Part shown: in pieces, positions 45,155-54,872 of the stretch
Layout of the letters: each line of letters opens with the position of its first letter
Position numbering within the stretch: position 1 is the first letter of the stretch
Assembly: GCA_958296165.1 (NCBI GenBank)
Contig: OY282447.1
Location: 1,488,001 to 1,552,000 of the forward strand
DNA from: an uncultured Pseudomonadales bacterium
GTDB lineage: Bacteria; Pseudomonadota; Gammaproteobacteria; Pseudomonadales; Azotimanducaceae
Length of the DNA stretch: 64,000 nucleotides
Direction of reading: 5' to 3'
Notes under the pieces: model-generated
Seen by the model: the letters and a program-made list of their open reading frames with translations, nothing else
What the model was told of the DNA's origin: nothing
The model's database searches: none
Made by a program: the position numbers and the translations under genes

Positions 45155-46147
45155 ATGCGCATGAAGAGCATCGCATTCTTCAATAACAAAGGGGGAGTGG
45201 GCAAGACTTCGCTGGTTTACCACTTGGCGTGGATATACGCCAAGCTGGACTACAACGTGCTGGTGGCCGATCTGGATCCGCAAGCCAAACTGACCACCAT
45301 GTTCCTAAGCGACGACGAGCTGGAAGCACTGTGGAACGCATCGGACACGATCTACGGTTCGTTACAGCCGCTTCTATCCGGAACCGGCGACGTGACGATG
45401 CCGAAACTGGTGGAACCAACGGCCGGCCTCAGTCTAGTGGCTGGTGATCTGCGGCTCTCCACCGCCGAGGACCAGCTGGCCAGTCAATGGCTGGATTGCC
45501 TAGACGGCAAGGAACGGGCGTTTCGCGTCCTAGCCGCGATCTGGCGGGCGCTGCGTGTGATCGCCGACCATGTGCAGGCAGATTTGGTTCTGCTGGATGT
45601 CAGCCCCATCCTCGATGCCCTGAATCGCGCCGTTTGGGTGGCCGCGGACCATGTGGTGGTACCAGTTGCGCCGGACCTGCACTCCACTCAGGGGGTGAGC
45701 AACCTAGGGCTAACGCTGCGCCAGTGGCGCCGCGAATGGGAGGAACGGCGCAGACGCAACCCTGTTGAAGATTTGGCCCTGCCGCACGGCGCGCATCCGG
45801 TTGGCTATGTGGTGCTACCGCACGCCGTGCGATTGGATCAGCCCGTCCAAGCGCAGGTTCGGTGGATGGCGCGGATTCCCAACGCCTACCGTTGCCACGT
45901 GCTGCACGAAGACGTTGCATCGGCACCGCTTACGGCGACGGACGACAAGCACCGCCTCGCAACCCTCAGACACTTTCGCATTTTGATGCCCCTCGCCAGG
46001 GAGGCACGCAAGCCGATGTTCCATTTGAAGCCTGCGGACGGGGCGCTCGGCGGCCACACCCGCGCCGTGGCGGATTGCCACGCCGACTTCAGAGATTTAG
46101 CCCGCGAGATCGCACGGCGCTGCGACGTGCCTCGCCCGAGCGCTTGA
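45155..46147 (+). CDS. ParA/MinD-family ATPase
   Basis: 330 residues. Deviant Walker A KGGVGKTSLVYHLAWIYA at the N-terminus, A' motif VLVADLDPQAKLTTMFL, Walker B-type ADLVLLDVSP, then HVVVPVAPDLHSTQGVSNLG, the ParA order. The C-terminal third is longer than in a minimal ParA and ends with DFRDLAREIARRCDVP. No ParB or parS-like sites are seen nearby, so ordinary chromosome partition is unlikely; it may act with the AlbA_2 protein translated directly upstream. Confidence 0.88.
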   Translation: MRMKSIAFFNNKGGVGKTSLVYHLAWIYAKLDYNVLVADLDPQAKLTTMFLSDDELEALWNASDTIYGSLQPLLSGTGDVTMPKLVEPTAGLSLVAGDLRLSTAEDQLASQWLDCLDGKERAFRVLAAIWRALRVIADHVQADLVLLDVSPILDALNRAVWVAADHVVVPVAPDLHSTQGVSNLGLTLRQWRREWEERRRRNPVEDLALPHGAHPVGYVVLPHAVRLDQPVQAQVRWMARIPNAYRCHVLHEDVASAPLTATDDKHRLATLRHFRILMPLAREARKPMFHLKPADGALGGHTRAVADCHADFRDLAREIARRCDVPRPSA

Positions 46148-47412
46148 GAGAGACCAGCCTGATAGCAGGCGATGAGGAGAGCAGCCGCCATCTGCGCCGC
46201 AATGTCGCGGTACAGATGGCGCACGGTCTGTTCGGGCAGACCGGCTTTCGCCTAGTCGCCGCGCCGACCTTTCTGCCGGCCTATCTGTTCATGCTGTCCG
46301 GCGCCGAATTCGTGGTCGGCCTGGCGCGTTCGCTGCAAGCCGCAGGCACGGTCGCCACGCCCATGATCGGCGCGTCGCTGATCGGCCATCGCAAGAAGAT
46401 CCTCGGCATCACGTTGGCTTCGAGCGGATTGATGCGCGCGCAGGTGCTCGGCATGGCCGCGGCGGGTTTTCTGCTCGGCGCGGATGCCGCGGTGCTGGCG
46501 ATGGTGGTGTTCCTCGCGCTCATGGGCTTCTTTCAAGGCATCGCCCAAGTCACCATGAACTCGCTGCGCGCCAAGGTGATTCCGGTGCGGCGGCGCGGCA
46601 TCGTCAGCGGTGCTCGGAACTTCCTCGCCGGGATCAGTTCGGCAGCGGTTTCCTACGCCGCCGGCGCCTACGTGATCGACGGCAATTGGCTCGGCAACGG
46701 CTACGCCTCGGTGTTTCTGCTGGCGTTCGCCATCGCCACGGTCGGCCTGTTCGCGCTGGCCTTGACGCGCGAAGGGCGGGCCGAGAGCGTGCGCGGGCGG
46801 GAATCCATCATCGAGACGTTCCGCGCGGTGGGGCCGATCTTGCGCGAGCAGCCGGCGTTTCGGCGCTTCTTCATCGCCAGGGCGCTCGGTTCCTGCGGTC
46901 GCATGGCGCTGCCGTTCTACATCCTGTTCGTCGGCACGCGCCTCGAACTCACCGGCGCCACGCTCGGCCTGCTCACGACGGTGTGGATGCTCACGTCGAG
47001 CGCCGCCAATCTGCTCTGGGGCCTGTTTGCGGACCGGCACGGCTACAAGGTGGTGATGGTGGCTACGCTAGTGTGCTGGACTGCCTCGCACGGGCAGCTG
47101 TTGTTCGTCGAAGGCCTGTCCGGAGTGATCGTGTTCTTCGCGCTGATGGGCGCGGCGTCCGGGGGGTTCAATCAGTCCGGGCAGAACATGGTGCTGGAGT
47201 TCGGGCGCCCGCGCGACATCCCCATCCGCCTGGCGGCGTCCGGTTCGGCAGTGAATCTCGTCGGCGCGATCGGGCCGTTGCTGGGCGGCGCGGTGGTCGA
47301 GCTCAGCGGCTATGCGGAGTTGTTCATTGCCGTCATCGTGCTGCAGCTGATCGCCCTGGCCATCCTCGTGGTCTCTGTGCCGGAGCCGCGCCGGGCGAAT
47401 ACTGGCGTATGA
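46144..47412 (+). CDS. Major facilitator superfamily transporter
   Basis: About 422 residues if started at TTG 46144, which overlaps the parA stop (TTGA); an ATG at 46216 would remove 24 residues. Around 12 hydrophobic segments are visible, for example MAAAGFLLGADAAVLAMVVF, VFLLAFAIATVGLFALALTR and LFIAVIVLQLIALAILVVSV. The loop LLWGLFADRHGYKVVMVATL is the MFS A-like motif between helices. It resembles uncharacterised MFS members of marine proteobacteria; substrate unknown. Inner membrane. Confidence 0.82.
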   Translation: MRETSLIAGDEESSRHLRRNVAVQMAHGLFGQTGFRLVAAPTFLPAYLFMLSGAEFVVGLARSLQAAGTVATPMIGASLIGHRKKILGITLASSGLMRAQVLGMAAAGFLLGADAAVLAMVVFLALMGFFQGIAQVTMNSLRAKVIPVRRRGIVSGARNFLAGISSAAVSYAAGAYVIDGNWLGNGYASVFLLAFAIATVGLFALALTREGRAESVRGRESIIETFRAVGPILREQPAFRRFFIARALGSCGRMALPFYILFVGTRLELTGATLGLLTTVWMLTSSAANLLWGLFADRHGYKVVMVATLVCWTASHGQLLFVEGLSGVIVFFALMGAASGGFNQSGQNMVLEFGRPRDIPIRLAASGSAVNLVGAIGPLLGGAVVELSGYAELFIAVIVLQLIALAILVVSVPEPRRANTGV

Positions 47413-47456
47413 TCGGAACGGTCTCGACAGGCATCGACCAATAGGGGAGGGGAGCC

Positions 47457-48797
47457 ATGAACGAACTGGGACTCAACGCCGAGGCGACGTTCGTCCTCAA
47501 CACATTCGCGTTTCTGATCTGGGCGGTGCTGGTGATGTGGATGTGCGCCGGCTTCACGATGCTCGAAGCCGGCTCCGTGCGCACCAAGAACGCCTCCGTC
47601 ATCTGCTTGAAGAACATCGGCTTGTATTCCATCGCCGGCCTTGCCTACTACGTCATCGGCTTCAACCTGATGTATGTCGACGTGGACAAGCTGATCGGCA
47701 CCGTCTCGTTGTTCTACGGCTCGTCGCAGGAGGAGCTGGCGCTCTTGGCCGCCGATGAAGCTGGCCGGGCCGCGGCCACGGCGGCCGTTGCCGAGAATGG
47801 CTTCTCGAAGATGTCGGAGTGGTTCTTCCAGATGGTGTTCGTTGCCACGGCGGCTTCCATCGTCTCCGGCGCACTGGCCGAGCGGGTGAAGCTGTGGAGT
47901 TTCTTCGCTTTCACGGCGCTGCTGACCGCCTTCGTCTATCCCATCGTCGGCGCGTGGACATGGGGCGCGGGCTGGCTTGCCGACATGGGCTTCAAAGATT
48001 TCGCCGGCTCCACCATCGTACATTCCACCGGCGGCTGGGCGGCTCTTGCGGGTGCTTTGGTGGTTGGGCCGCGGCTCGGCAAGTTCCGCAAGGATGGCCG
48101 CGTCAAGTCCACGCCGCCTTCCAACGTGCCGGCGGTGACGCTGGGCGTATTCATCCTCTGGCTCGGCTGGTTCGGCTTCAACGGCGGCTCGCAGCTAGCC
48201 TTGGCCAGCGCCTTCGACGCGGTGGCGATGAGCAACGTGCTCGTCAACACGAATCTCGCCGCCGCGGCCGGGGTGATGGCGGCGGTGAGCGTGGCGCGGC
48301 TCATCCTGGGCAGGGTGGATCTGCTGGCGGTGCTGAACGGCGCCATCGCCGGCCTCGTGTCCATCACTGCCGCGCCGGACCTCGTGGATCACTACTGGGC
48401 CATCGTCATCGGCGCGATCGGCGGCGTGATCTGCGTAGGCGGAATAAAGCTCTTGGAGATCGTGAAACTGGACGACGTGGTAGGCGCGATACCGGCGCAC
48501 CTGTTCGCTGGCATTTGGGGAACGCTGGCGGTGTGCATCGCTGGCGGCGGCAGCTTCGGCGTCCAGCTCATCGGCGTATTGGCGATCGGCGCGTTCGTGT
48601 TCGGCGCGTCCTACGCGCTGTGGTTCGTGCTCGACAAGGTGATCGGCGCGCGGGTGTCCAACACGGTGGAGGAGTTGGGGCAGGACGTTTCCGAGCTCGG
48701 CATCGAGGCATATCCCGAGTTCGTGGTGATGCCCGATCAGGACGACATCGACGATTTCCGCAACGAACAACGAAGGAGTGAAGGAGAAACCAAATGA
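47457..48797 (+). CDS. amt: Ammonium transporter (Amt/Mep/Rh family)
   Basis: 446 residues with 11 membrane helices. Features: MWMCAGFTMLEAGSVRTKNA near the N-terminus, the first pore histidine in STIVHSTGGWAALAGALVVG, VFILWLGWFGFNGGSQLA, and the second pore histidine in VVGAIPAHLFAGIWGTLAVC. Conducts ammonium/ammonia across the inner membrane. The C-terminal cytoplasmic tail is longer than in E. coli AmtB (GIEAYPEFVVMPDQDDIDDF). No glnK is adjacent. Good SD (AGGGGAGGGGAGCC) before the ATG. Its stop overlaps the next gene by ATGA. Confidence 0.94.
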   Translation: MNELGLNAEATFVLNTFAFLIWAVLVMWMCAGFTMLEAGSVRTKNASVICLKNIGLYSIAGLAYYVIGFNLMYVDVDKLIGTVSLFYGSSQEELALLAADEAGRAAATAAVAENGFSKMSEWFFQMVFVATAASIVSGALAERVKLWSFFAFTALLTAFVYPIVGAWTWGAGWLADMGFKDFAGSTIVHSTGGWAALAGALVVGPRLGKFRKDGRVKSTPPSNVPAVTLGVFILWLGWFGFNGGSQLALASAFDAVAMSNVLVNTNLAAAAGVMAAVSVARLILGRVDLLAVLNGAIAGLVSITAAPDLVDHYWAIVIGAIGGVICVGGIKLLEIVKLDDVVGAIPAHLFAGIWGTLAVCIAGGGSFGVQLIGVLAIGAFVFGASYALWFVLDKVIGARVSNTVEELGQDVSELGIEAYPEFVVMPDQDDIDDFRNEQRRSEGETK

Positions 48798-49168
48798 CGC
48801 AAGACGAACGGCCGATCTTCGCCATCGGCCATGCGCGAATGCCGGTGCATGAAGTGGCCGATGCCTGCGACTTCTTCGCGCGGCACGGAATGCGCGAGAT
48901 CCTCAGACGCGAAGATTTCGCCATCCTCGAACTGCGCGGCGGCACGCACCTGATCCTCGCCAAAGCCGAGCAGCGGATCCCTCCCGGCACGCGGGCGCCG
49001 TTCGATCTCATGGTCGACGACATCGACGCCGTGCATCGGAAGTTCGTGGCAGACGGCGCTGATGCGACGCCCATCGAGCGCGGCAACATCCACGACTCGT
49101 TTTCCGTCACGGGGCCCTCCGGCTACGCCATCCCGATCAACTCGTCGCACGTTGCCGGCGCGGTGTGA
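48794..49168 (+). CDS. VOC family protein
   Basis: 124 residues. Glyoxalase-fold halves: AIGHARMPVHEVADACDFFA at the start and APFDLMVDDIDAVHRKFVAD with SFSVTGPSGYAIPINSSH at the end. The usual metal-ligand glutamate near the C-terminus is not evident, so it may bind rather than turn over a ligand. ATGA overlap with both neighbours couples it to amt and to the CoA-transferase. Confidence 0.8.
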   Translation: MTQDERPIFAIGHARMPVHEVADACDFFARHGMREILRREDFAILELRGGTHLILAKAEQRIPPGTRAPFDLMVDDIDAVHRKFVADGADATPIERGNIHDSFSVTGPSGYAIPINSSHVAGAV

Positions 49169-50376
49169 TGCCCGAGCATCTGTTCGACGGCCTGCGAGTC
49201 ATCGACGCGGCCACGGTCATCGCAGCGCCGGCGGCAGCGATGATTCTGGGCGACTTGGGCGCGGACGTCATCAAGATCGAACGGCCGGGCAAGGGCGACA
49301 TGCTGCGCATGCTGTCGCGGCTGCCCGGCGTGCCGGAGAGCGGCCTCGACTGGTTCTGGCAGCAGGACGGCCGCAACAAGCGCGGCATGACGCTCGACCT
49401 CAAGAGCGAGCGCGGCATGGAGGTCATGCGCAAGCTGGTGGCCAGCTGCGACGTGTACATCACCAACCAGCCCTACGGCGCCCGCGAAAGGCTCGGCCTC
49501 ACCTACGAGGCGCTCAAGCCGCTCAACCCGACGATGATCTACGCGTCGCTCACCGCCTACGGCGAGGAAGGCCCGGAGCGCTACCGCAAGAGCTTCGATC
49601 AGCTCGCCTACTGGGCGCGCAGCGGCCTCATGGATCTCATGCGCCAGGCCGGCACCCGCCCCACCCAGGGCTTGGCCGGCATGGGCGATCATCCTACCGG
49701 CGTTGCCCTGTACGCCAGCATCGTCACCGCGTTGCTGCGGCGGGAACGCACCGGCCAAGGCGGGATGGTGCAAACCTCGCTGCTGGCCAACGGCCTGTGG
49801 TCGGCCTCTGGCGTCGCTGGCGGCGTGATGGCCGGCGGCGACATCGCGCAGTACCGCGAACGTGTCGCTGCGCCGTCCGCGCTGATGCGCGTCTACGAAA
49901 CCAGCGACGCGCGCTGGCTGCAATTCAACATGGTGCGCAACGAGGAACTTCTGGCGTTGATGTTCACCGGCCTGGACGCGGTGGAAATGCTTGCCGATGA
50001 GCGCTTCGCCAAACCTGGCGCCATGTGGCAGCACAGCACCGAGGTGGGCGACGCCATCGCCGCGATCGTGGCAACCAAGACCTCGGACGAGTGGCTCGCC
50101 GTCTTTGACGAGCTGGGCGTTCCCGTGAACCGCATCGCCATCGTTGAAGAAGCGCCCGCCGACGAGCAGATTCTTGCCAACGGCATGGCGATGGTGCCCG
50201 AGGCCGAAGATGTCGACGTGCCGTTGCTGGTGAACCATCCCATCAAGGTCACCAGCGTGCCGTCGGTGGGACCACGGCGCGCGCCCCACTTGGGCGAACA
50301 CTCGGCGCAGATACTTGCCGAACTTGGCTACGACGAAGCCGAGGTGCGCGCGATGCGAAAGGATGGCGTGATCTGA
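49165..50376 (+). CDS. Class III CoA-transferase (CaiB/BaiF family)
   Basis: 403 residues. Family features: LFDGLRVIDAATVIAAPAAA, ADVIKIERPGKGDMLRML, NKRGMTLDLKSERG, TYEALKPLNPTMIYASLTAY, ALLRRERTGQGGMVQTSLLA and VPSVGPRRAPHLGEHSAQIL. It moves CoA between carboxylic acids. The catalytic-Asp neighbourhood reads MVQTSLLANG, where most members have an acidic residue, so activity is uncertain. Last gene of the amt-VOC-CoA-transferase chain, and convergent with putA. Confidence 0.9.
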   Translation: MMPEHLFDGLRVIDAATVIAAPAAAMILGDLGADVIKIERPGKGDMLRMLSRLPGVPESGLDWFWQQDGRNKRGMTLDLKSERGMEVMRKLVASCDVYITNQPYGARERLGLTYEALKPLNPTMIYASLTAYGEEGPERYRKSFDQLAYWARSGLMDLMRQAGTRPTQGLAGMGDHPTGVALYASIVTALLRRERTGQGGMVQTSLLANGLWSASGVAGGVMAGGDIAQYRERVAAPSALMRVYETSDARWLQFNMVRNEELLALMFTGLDAVEMLADERFAKPGAMWQHSTEVGDAIAAIVATKTSDEWLAVFDELGVPVNRIAIVEEAPADEQILANGMAMVPEAEDVDVPLLVNHPIKVTSVPSVGPRRAPHLGEHSAQILAELGYDEAEVRAMRKDGVI

Positions 50377-50398
50377 GCACTCCGCGCGGCCGTGCCGA

Positions 50399-53300
50399 TC
50401 ACTCCGGCAGGCTCAGCAACGCCGCATTGCCTCCCGTCGCGGCCGTATTCCACGTTACGGTTCGCTCCAGCGCGAATCTCGGCAAGTAGTGCGGGCCGCC
50501 CGCCTTGGGGCCGGTGCCGGACAAGCCCTCGCCGCCGAACGGCTGCACGCCCACCACGGCGCCGATCATGTCGCGATTCACATAGGTGTTGCCCGCCCTG
50601 ACTGCTGCCATCACTCGCTCGGCCTGGCGGCGGATGCGCGAGTGAACTCCCAACGTAAGGCCGCAGCCTGCCGCTTGAATGTCCGCCAGCGCCAGCTCCA
50701 AGTCGGCGGCGGCCCAACGCGCAACATGCAGGATGGGGCCGAAGTGCTCGGCATCGAGCTCGGCGATGGAGTCGATCTCGATCAGCGTCGGGCCGAAGTA
50801 GGCGCCGTCGATGCCCCTTGGCACTGGGCACTGGAAGATCATGCGATCGCGCAGAGCGTCCACATGGGCGGCCAGCCGGGCCAGCGCCGCCGTGTCGATG
50901 ACCGGGCCGACGTCCGTAGCCGGATCGGCCGGGTCGCCTAGAACCAGCGCGCGCATGGCGCCGACCAGCATGGCCAGCAAGCGCTCGGCGATGTCCTCCT
51001 GCACATAGAGCACTCGCAAACACGAACAACGCTGGCCGGCGGAGCGGAACGCCGACGTAATGACGTCGTCCACCACCTGTTCCGGCAGCGCGGTGGAGTC
51101 CACGATCATGGCGTTCTGCCCGCCGGTTTCGGCGATGAACGGCACGATGGGGCCGTCCTTGGCGGCAAGCACGCGGGCGATGTGTTTGGCGGTGGCGGTC
51201 GAGCCGGTAAACGCGACTCCGGCGATCGCTGGCGCCGCAACGAGGGCGGCGCCGGCTTCGGCGCCGCCGAAGGCCAAGCACACGGCGTGCTCCGGGATGC
51301 CGGCCGCGCGCATCAGCCGCGCGGCCACAGCGGCCACGGCGGGCGTCTGCGGCGCAGGCTTGGCCACAACGGTGTTGCCAGCCGCCAGCGCCGCCGCCAC
51401 TTGGCCGACGCAGATGGCGAGCGGGAAGTTCCACGGCGAGATGCAGGCGAATACGCCGCGGCCGTGCAGGCGGAGCGTATTCGCTTCGCCGGTGGGGCCG
51501 GGCAGCGGAGTCGGCGCGGCGAACAGGCGTTCGCACTCGGCGCCGTAGTAGCGGCAGAAGTCGGCGGCTTCGCGCACTTCGCCAACGGCATCGCGCAGGG
51601 TCTTGCCGGCTTCCTTGGCGAGCAGCGCGACGAGGCGCGGGCGATCGGCTTCGAGGAGATCGGCGAGGCGCCGCAAACATGCGCCCCTCGTCGCCGCCGG
51701 CGTCGCTTCCCAGGGTCCGAACGCGCCGGCAGCCCGGCGCACGAGAGCGGCAACGTCCGCATGCGCAGTCGCGCCGTCGATGAGCTGGGCCCCGCAGCCT
51801 CGCGCCGCGCTCACGAGAGCGGCCACTTCGGCTCGATCGCCAACGTCCAAGCCCAGCGAGTTGCGGCGTTGGTCGCCGAACAGTTCGGGCGGCGGAACGA
51901 TGCCCGGATGGGGCGAACCGCCGCTCTCTCTGGCAGCCGCGATTGGATCGCGCACTACCTTGGCGAGCGGCACGGCATCGTCCAAGAAGCGGTTGACGAA
52001 CGACGAGTTGGCGCCGTTTTCCAGCAGCCGGCGTACCAGGTAGGCGAGCAGATCTTTGTGCGCGCCAACCGGCGCATAGACCCGCACGGGCGGCAAGTTG
52101 TGTACCCGTCGCCGCGCCTCGTCGTAGAGCAATGCGCCCATGCCGTGCAGACGTTGGAACTCGTAGCGCCGGCCGTGGCGCGCGCCTAGTTCCAGCAGCG
52201 CGGCAACGGTGTGCGCATTGTGGGTGGCGAACTGCGGATGCAGATTCGCCGAGCGCAACAGCCGCGCCGCACAAGCGAGGTAGGCCAGGTCCGTGTGCGC
52301 TTTGCGCGTATATACCGGGTAGCTGGCCAAGCCCTCAGCCTGCGCCCGCTTGATCTCGAAATCCCAATACGCGCCCTTTACCAGCCGCACCAGCACCGGG
52401 CGGTTCAAGTTCTGCAGCCAGTCGATCACTGCCGGGGCGCGCTTCGAGTATGCCTGCACCGCTATCCCCAAGCCTCCCCAGGACTTGAGTTCGGGCGCAG
52501 CAGCCAGCCGCTCGAACAAGCGCAACGACAGCTCCAACCGCTCGGCTTCCTCGGCGTCGATGGTGAATTGCAGGTTGCGGGCCGCCGCCTGGCGAGCCAG
52601 CGCAAGCAGCCGATCGCCCAGCGGCGCCAAGATCCGCTCGGCTTGAAGCGGCTCGTAGCGGGGATGCAACGCGGAGAGCTTCACGGAGACGCCGGATGCG
52701 GTCGCCGGAGTGGCGTTTGGAAAGGCGTCGCCAACGGCCTTGATGGCTTGGAGGTATGCCTCCGCGTAGCGTTCGGCATCCTCGAAGGTGCGAGCGCCTT
52801 CGCCGAGCATGTCGAAGGACGCCAGGCGAATGCCAGCCGCCTTGGTGCGCGCCAGCGCTTCCAGAATCGTGCGCCCCTGCACGAACTCCGCGGCCAGGAT
52901 GCGCACCGCCCGCGCCAGCGCGGCGCGTACCACGGATTCGCCCACGCGCCCCGCCAAGCGGCTGACCCAGCTGCGCGCGTCGCGCGTGACGTGATCGCCC
53001 AGGGCGACGACATTGCCGGTGAGCATGAGCGCCCACGTGGAAGCGTTGAGGAACAGCGAGTCGGAGTGCCCTAAGTGCTGTGCCCAGTTCGCGGTGCCGA
53101 TCTTCTCGGCGATCAGCGCCTCGGCGGTGTCGTCGTCTGGGATGCGCAGCAGCGCTTCGCTAATGCACATGAGCGCGATGCCTTCCTCGTTGGAGAGGCC
53201 GAACTCCCGCAGGAAGAGATCCAGCACCGAGCGCTCGGCCGATCGCGCCCGGCAACCGCCCACCAACGCTCGGGCGCGCTCCAGCACCCGCGCCTGCTCG

Positions 53301-53437
53301 GCGTCGGCAAGCGGCACTTCGGCGAGGCGCGCCTGCACCGCCTCGCGCTCGGTCTGCGCTCCGGCAGCCGCGATGGCCGCCCAACGGCCGTTGTCGCCAA
53401 GCGGCGCGGGCGGCCTAGCTGCGCGCCGCGTTGGCAC
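50399..53437 (-). CDS. putA: Bifunctional proline dehydrogenase / P5C dehydrogenase PutA
   Basis: 1,012 residues, the size of PutA forms without the N-terminal ribbon-helix-helix regulator domain. The proline dehydrogenase barrel has SVKLSALHPRYEPLQAERIL, FTIDAEEAERLELSLRLFER, IAVQAYSKRAPAVIDWLQNL, RPVLVRLVKGAYWDFEIKRA and TRKAHTDLAYLACAARLLR. The aldehyde dehydrogenase part has FACISPWNFPLAICVGQVAA, GVAFTGSTATAKHIA, the catalytic glutamate in PFIAETGGQNAMIV and the catalytic cysteine in SAGQRCSCLRVLYVQED. Oxidises proline to glutamate. The start lies within the end of the upstream flavoprotein gene (23-base overlap). Confidence 0.95.
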   Translation of the reverse strand: MPTRRAARPPAPLGDNGRWAAIAAAGAQTEREAVQARLAEVPLADAEQARVLERARALVGGCRARSAERSVLDLFLREFGLSNEEGIALMCISEALLRIPDDDTAEALIAEKIGTANWAQHLGHSDSLFLNASTWALMLTGNVVALGDHVTRDARSWVSRLAGRVGESVVRAALARAVRILAAEFVQGRTILEALARTKAAGIRLASFDMLGEGARTFEDAERYAEAYLQAIKAVGDAFPNATPATASGVSVKLSALHPRYEPLQAERILAPLGDRLLALARQAAARNLQFTIDAEEAERLELSLRLFERLAAAPELKSWGGLGIAVQAYSKRAPAVIDWLQNLNRPVLVRLVKGAYWDFEIKRAQAEGLASYPVYTRKAHTDLAYLACAARLLRSANLHPQFATHNAHTVAALLELGARHGRRYEFQRLHGMGALLYDEARRRVHNLPPVRVYAPVGAHKDLLAYLVRRLLENGANSSFVNRFLDDAVPLAKVVRDPIAAARESGGSPHPGIVPPPELFGDQRRNSLGLDVGDRAEVAALVSAARGCGAQLIDGATAHADVAALVRRAAGAFGPWEATPAATRGACLRRLADLLEADRPRLVALLAKEAGKTLRDAVGEVREAADFCRYYGAECERLFAAPTPLPGPTGEANTLRLHGRGVFACISPWNFPLAICVGQVAAALAAGNTVVAKPAPQTPAVAAVAARLMRAAGIPEHAVCLAFGGAEAGAALVAAPAIAGVAFTGSTATAKHIARVLAAKDGPIVPFIAETGGQNAMIVDSTALPEQVVDDVITSAFRSAGQRCSCLRVLYVQEDIAERLLAMLVGAMRALVLGDPADPATDVGPVIDTAALARLAAHVDALRDRMIFQCPVPRGIDGAYFGPTLIEIDSIAELDAEHFGPILHVARWAAADLELALADIQAAGCGLTLGVHSRIRRQAERVMAAVRAGNTYVNRDMIGAVVGVQPFGGEGLSGTGPKAGGPHYLPRFALERTVTWNTAATGGNAALLSLPE

Positions 53438-54872
53438 CAGCTGCGCGGCCGAACACCGCCCCCGAGGTCAGGCCCGTGCCGCCCGGATAGTTGAAGTAGA
53501 ACAATCCTCCGACCAGCTCGCCGGCCGCGAACAAGCCGGGAATCGGCGCACCGTCTTCGGCCAGCACTTGTGCCGCACTGTCTACGGCCAAGCCGCCGAA
53601 GGTGAAGGTGATGCCGCACGTCACTCCGTATGCCTCGAACGGCGGCGTGTCCAGACGGTTCGCCCAGTTGGATTTCGGTATCGCCAGGCCGACGGCGCCG
53701 CGGCCGTCCTTGACGGTGGGGTCGAACGGCGTCGCCAAGTCTACGGCGGCGTTGAAACGCTCGATCTCCGCGACCAACGGCTCGGCGGCAACGCCTTCGC
53801 TGGCCAGCTTTGCCGCCAGCTCCGGGATGCTGTCGGCACTCAGCTTGGTAACTTGACGAATGCGGTATTCGTCGCGCAGCAAATGCGCCACCTGGGCATC
53901 GAACAGCTGCCAAGCGCATTGGCCGGGCTGGTCGAGCACTTCGCGGCCGTAGCGCGCGTAGGTGTAGTTGCGGAAATCCGCCCCTTCGTCGACGAAGCGG
54001 CGGCCGGCGTTGTTGACGAGAATGCCGAACGGGTAGGAGTGCTTCTGAAAGTTGTCGCCGACGGCGAGGTCGCCGAACTCCGGCGCGTTCATGTCCCAGG
54101 CCACGGCGTGGCAGCCGGACCAGTTGCCGCGCGTCGCAGCGCCTAAGTCCACCGCCATGCGGATGCCGTCGCCGGTGTTGAAGCGGGTGCCGCGCACTTT
54201 CGCCAAATCCCAGCCAGGGCCCAAGTAGCGCGTCCGCCAGGCGGGATTGGACTCGAAGCCGCCGCAGGCGAGAACGACCGCTTCGGCGCGCAGGCGTTCG
54301 TTGCCGATCGAGATTTCCAGGCCCTTGTCGAGGCGCTGCAGGGCAGTGGCGCGCACGCCGTAGCGGATGTGGACGCCGGCGTTCCTGGCAATGGCCGTTA
54401 AACTATCTACCAAACCGGGGCCGCCACCCCAGGCTTCCACCGTCAAGCCGCCCCAAAACCGCACTTTGCCCTCTACCTCGAACGACTGTCGGCCATACAG
54501 CGGCAAGAAGCGCACGCCCTTGTCGCGCATCCACTGCAAGGTCTCGAAGCTGGATTCGACGAGCTTCTCCGCCAAATCCGGATCGATGCGATATTGCGTC
54601 ACGCGGCCCAAATCGTCGTAGAACTGCTCGCGGCTGTAGCTGCCGAAATCCGTGCGGGCTAGCTCATGGGCGGTGAGTTCCGGCATCAAGCGGCGCAACT
54701 GGGCAACTCCAGCGTAGACGGTGCGCATGGCGCCGGCCGTGAAGCGCGAGTTGCCGCCCCGCAGCTCGAACGGCGCCCGCTCGATCACGGTGACTTCTGC
54801 GCCGCCCTCGCGAGCGGCGATGGCGGCATTCAGCGCCGCGTTGCCGCCGCCGATGACGACGACGTGCGTCAA
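53415..54872 (-). CDS. FAD-dependent fumarate reductase/tricarballylate dehydrogenase-like (TcuA-like)
   Basis: 485 residues. N-terminal FAD motif HVVVIGGGNAALNAAIAARE, then ELRGGNSRFTAGAMRT. The substrate domain contains FGILVNNAGRRFVDEGADFR and the C-terminal FAD contact ITFTFGGLAVDSAAQVLAED, PIPGLFAAGELVGGLFYFN, GTGLTSGAVFGRAAG. This order is typical of the SdhA/FrdA-like soluble flavoproteins such as TcuA and KstD-like enzymes. It shares an operon with a CoA-transferase (ATGA overlap) and putA, so a role in catabolism of an organic acid is likely; the substrate is unproven. Confidence 0.85.
   Translation of the reverse strand: MTHVVVIGGGNAALNAAIAAREGGAEVTVIERAPFELRGGNSRFTAGAMRTVYAGVAQLRRLMPELTAHELARTDFGSYSREQFYDDLGRVTQYRIDPDLAEKLVESSFETLQWMRDKGVRFLPLYGRQSFEVEGKVRFWGGLTVEAWGGGPGLVDSLTAIARNAGVHIRYGVRATALQRLDKGLEISIGNERLRAEAVVLACGGFESNPAWRTRYLGPGWDLAKVRGTRFNTGDGIRMAVDLGAATRGNWSGCHAVAWDMNAPEFGDLAVGDNFQKHSYPFGILVNNAGRRFVDEGADFRNYTYARYGREVLDQPGQCAWQLFDAQVAHLLRDEYRIRQVTKLSADSIPELAAKLASEGVAAEPLVAEIERFNAAVDLATPFDPTVKDGRGAVGLAIPKSNWANRLDTPPFEAYGVTCGITFTFGGLAVDSAAQVLAEDGAPIPGLFAAGELVGGLFYFNYPGGTGLTSGAVFGRAAGANAARS

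Noticed and set aside
45155-46147. Chromosome or plasmid partition locus
   Set aside because: No ParB-like gene and no parS-like inverted repeats were found around the ParA homologue.
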